A DNA stretch of 11,997 nt from positions 1 through 11,997 of the forward strand of contig JBFMHD010000075.1 of NCBI GenBank assembly GCA_040752395.1, in the 5' to 3' direction. A model generated the notes under the pieces. The model searched no databases. It saw only the letters and a list, made by a program, of their open reading frames with translations, and was not told where the DNA came from. The first letter of the stretch is position 1; every line of letters starts with the position of its first letter. The position numbers and the translations under genes were made by a program. The stretch comes from JBFMHD01 sp040752395 [NCBI: Candidatus Hydrogenedentota bacterium]. Lineage in GTDB: Bacteria > JBFMHD01. Shown here one piece after another: positions 11,934 to 11,997 of this stretch.

Positions 11934-11997
11934 TCTCACTTCTTCCGTTATCTTGCTTCTTGCCTCTATTTGATATTATTAAAGTTACAATGTTTTT
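11934..11997 (+). repeat. Leader repeat, copy C, cut by the window end
   Basis: CTCACTTCTTCCGTTATC, then the CTTGCTTCTTGCC pyrimidine word, TTTGATATTATTAAA and the core start GTTACAATGTTTTT (11984-11997). In every other copy a start codon lies within about 10-35 bases of the core, so a gene is predicted to start just beyond the right edge. Confidence 0.85.

Overview
The window is AT-rich bacterial DNA, by eye about two thirds A+T. A signal-peptide-bearing flagellar P-ring protein and the tail of an outer-membrane beta-barrel protein ending in Phe indicate a flagellated Gram-negative-type (diderm) organism. The split purS/purL resembles the ~1000-residue PurL clade known from deltaproteobacteria and relatives, and the intergenic DNA is full of short word-like repeats. 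Both fit an uncultured or candidate-phylum lineage, but the sequence alone does not fix the taxon.

Layout. 1-345 is the 3' end of an outer-membrane barrel gene, followed by a hairpin and an intrinsic terminator (418-460). 527-777 is a decayed nucleotidyltransferase/HEPN remnant. A candidate sigma-28-like promoter (775-801) precedes flgI (910-2010) and a FlgJ-type rod-binding gene (2035-2451). 2452-3037 is regulatory: a promoter, a guanine-class purine riboswitch with an extra hairpin inserted between P3 and J3/1, its intrinsic terminator, an inverted repeat, and a repeat element carrying the purC ribosome-binding site. 3038-11739 is a purine biosynthesis cluster in the order purC-purS-purL-purQ-purF-purM-purN-purD. 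11740-11997 is repeat-rich DNA ending in another copy of the leader repeat, probably just before a further gene.

How the genes work together. PurF, PurD, PurN, the PurS/PurL/PurQ complex and PurM carry PRPP to AIR. PurC converts CAIR to SAICAR. PurE/PurK, PurB and PurH are not in the window and must lie elsewhere. Genes from purC to purS and from purL to purN overlap or abut, indicating translational coupling. The riboswitch should end transcription before purC when guanine or hypoxanthine is plentiful.

The most unusual features are the riboswitch insertion and a dispersed leader repeat. The repeat core, GTTACAAAGTTTTTCAGAGG, lies directly before flgI, purC, purL and purD and again at the window end, each time supplying the Shine-Dalgarno sequence. 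One copy sits exactly at the junction between purS and purL, which look like the two halves of a normally fused large PurL. I saw no CRISPR array, tRNA, rRNA, transposase or defence operon.
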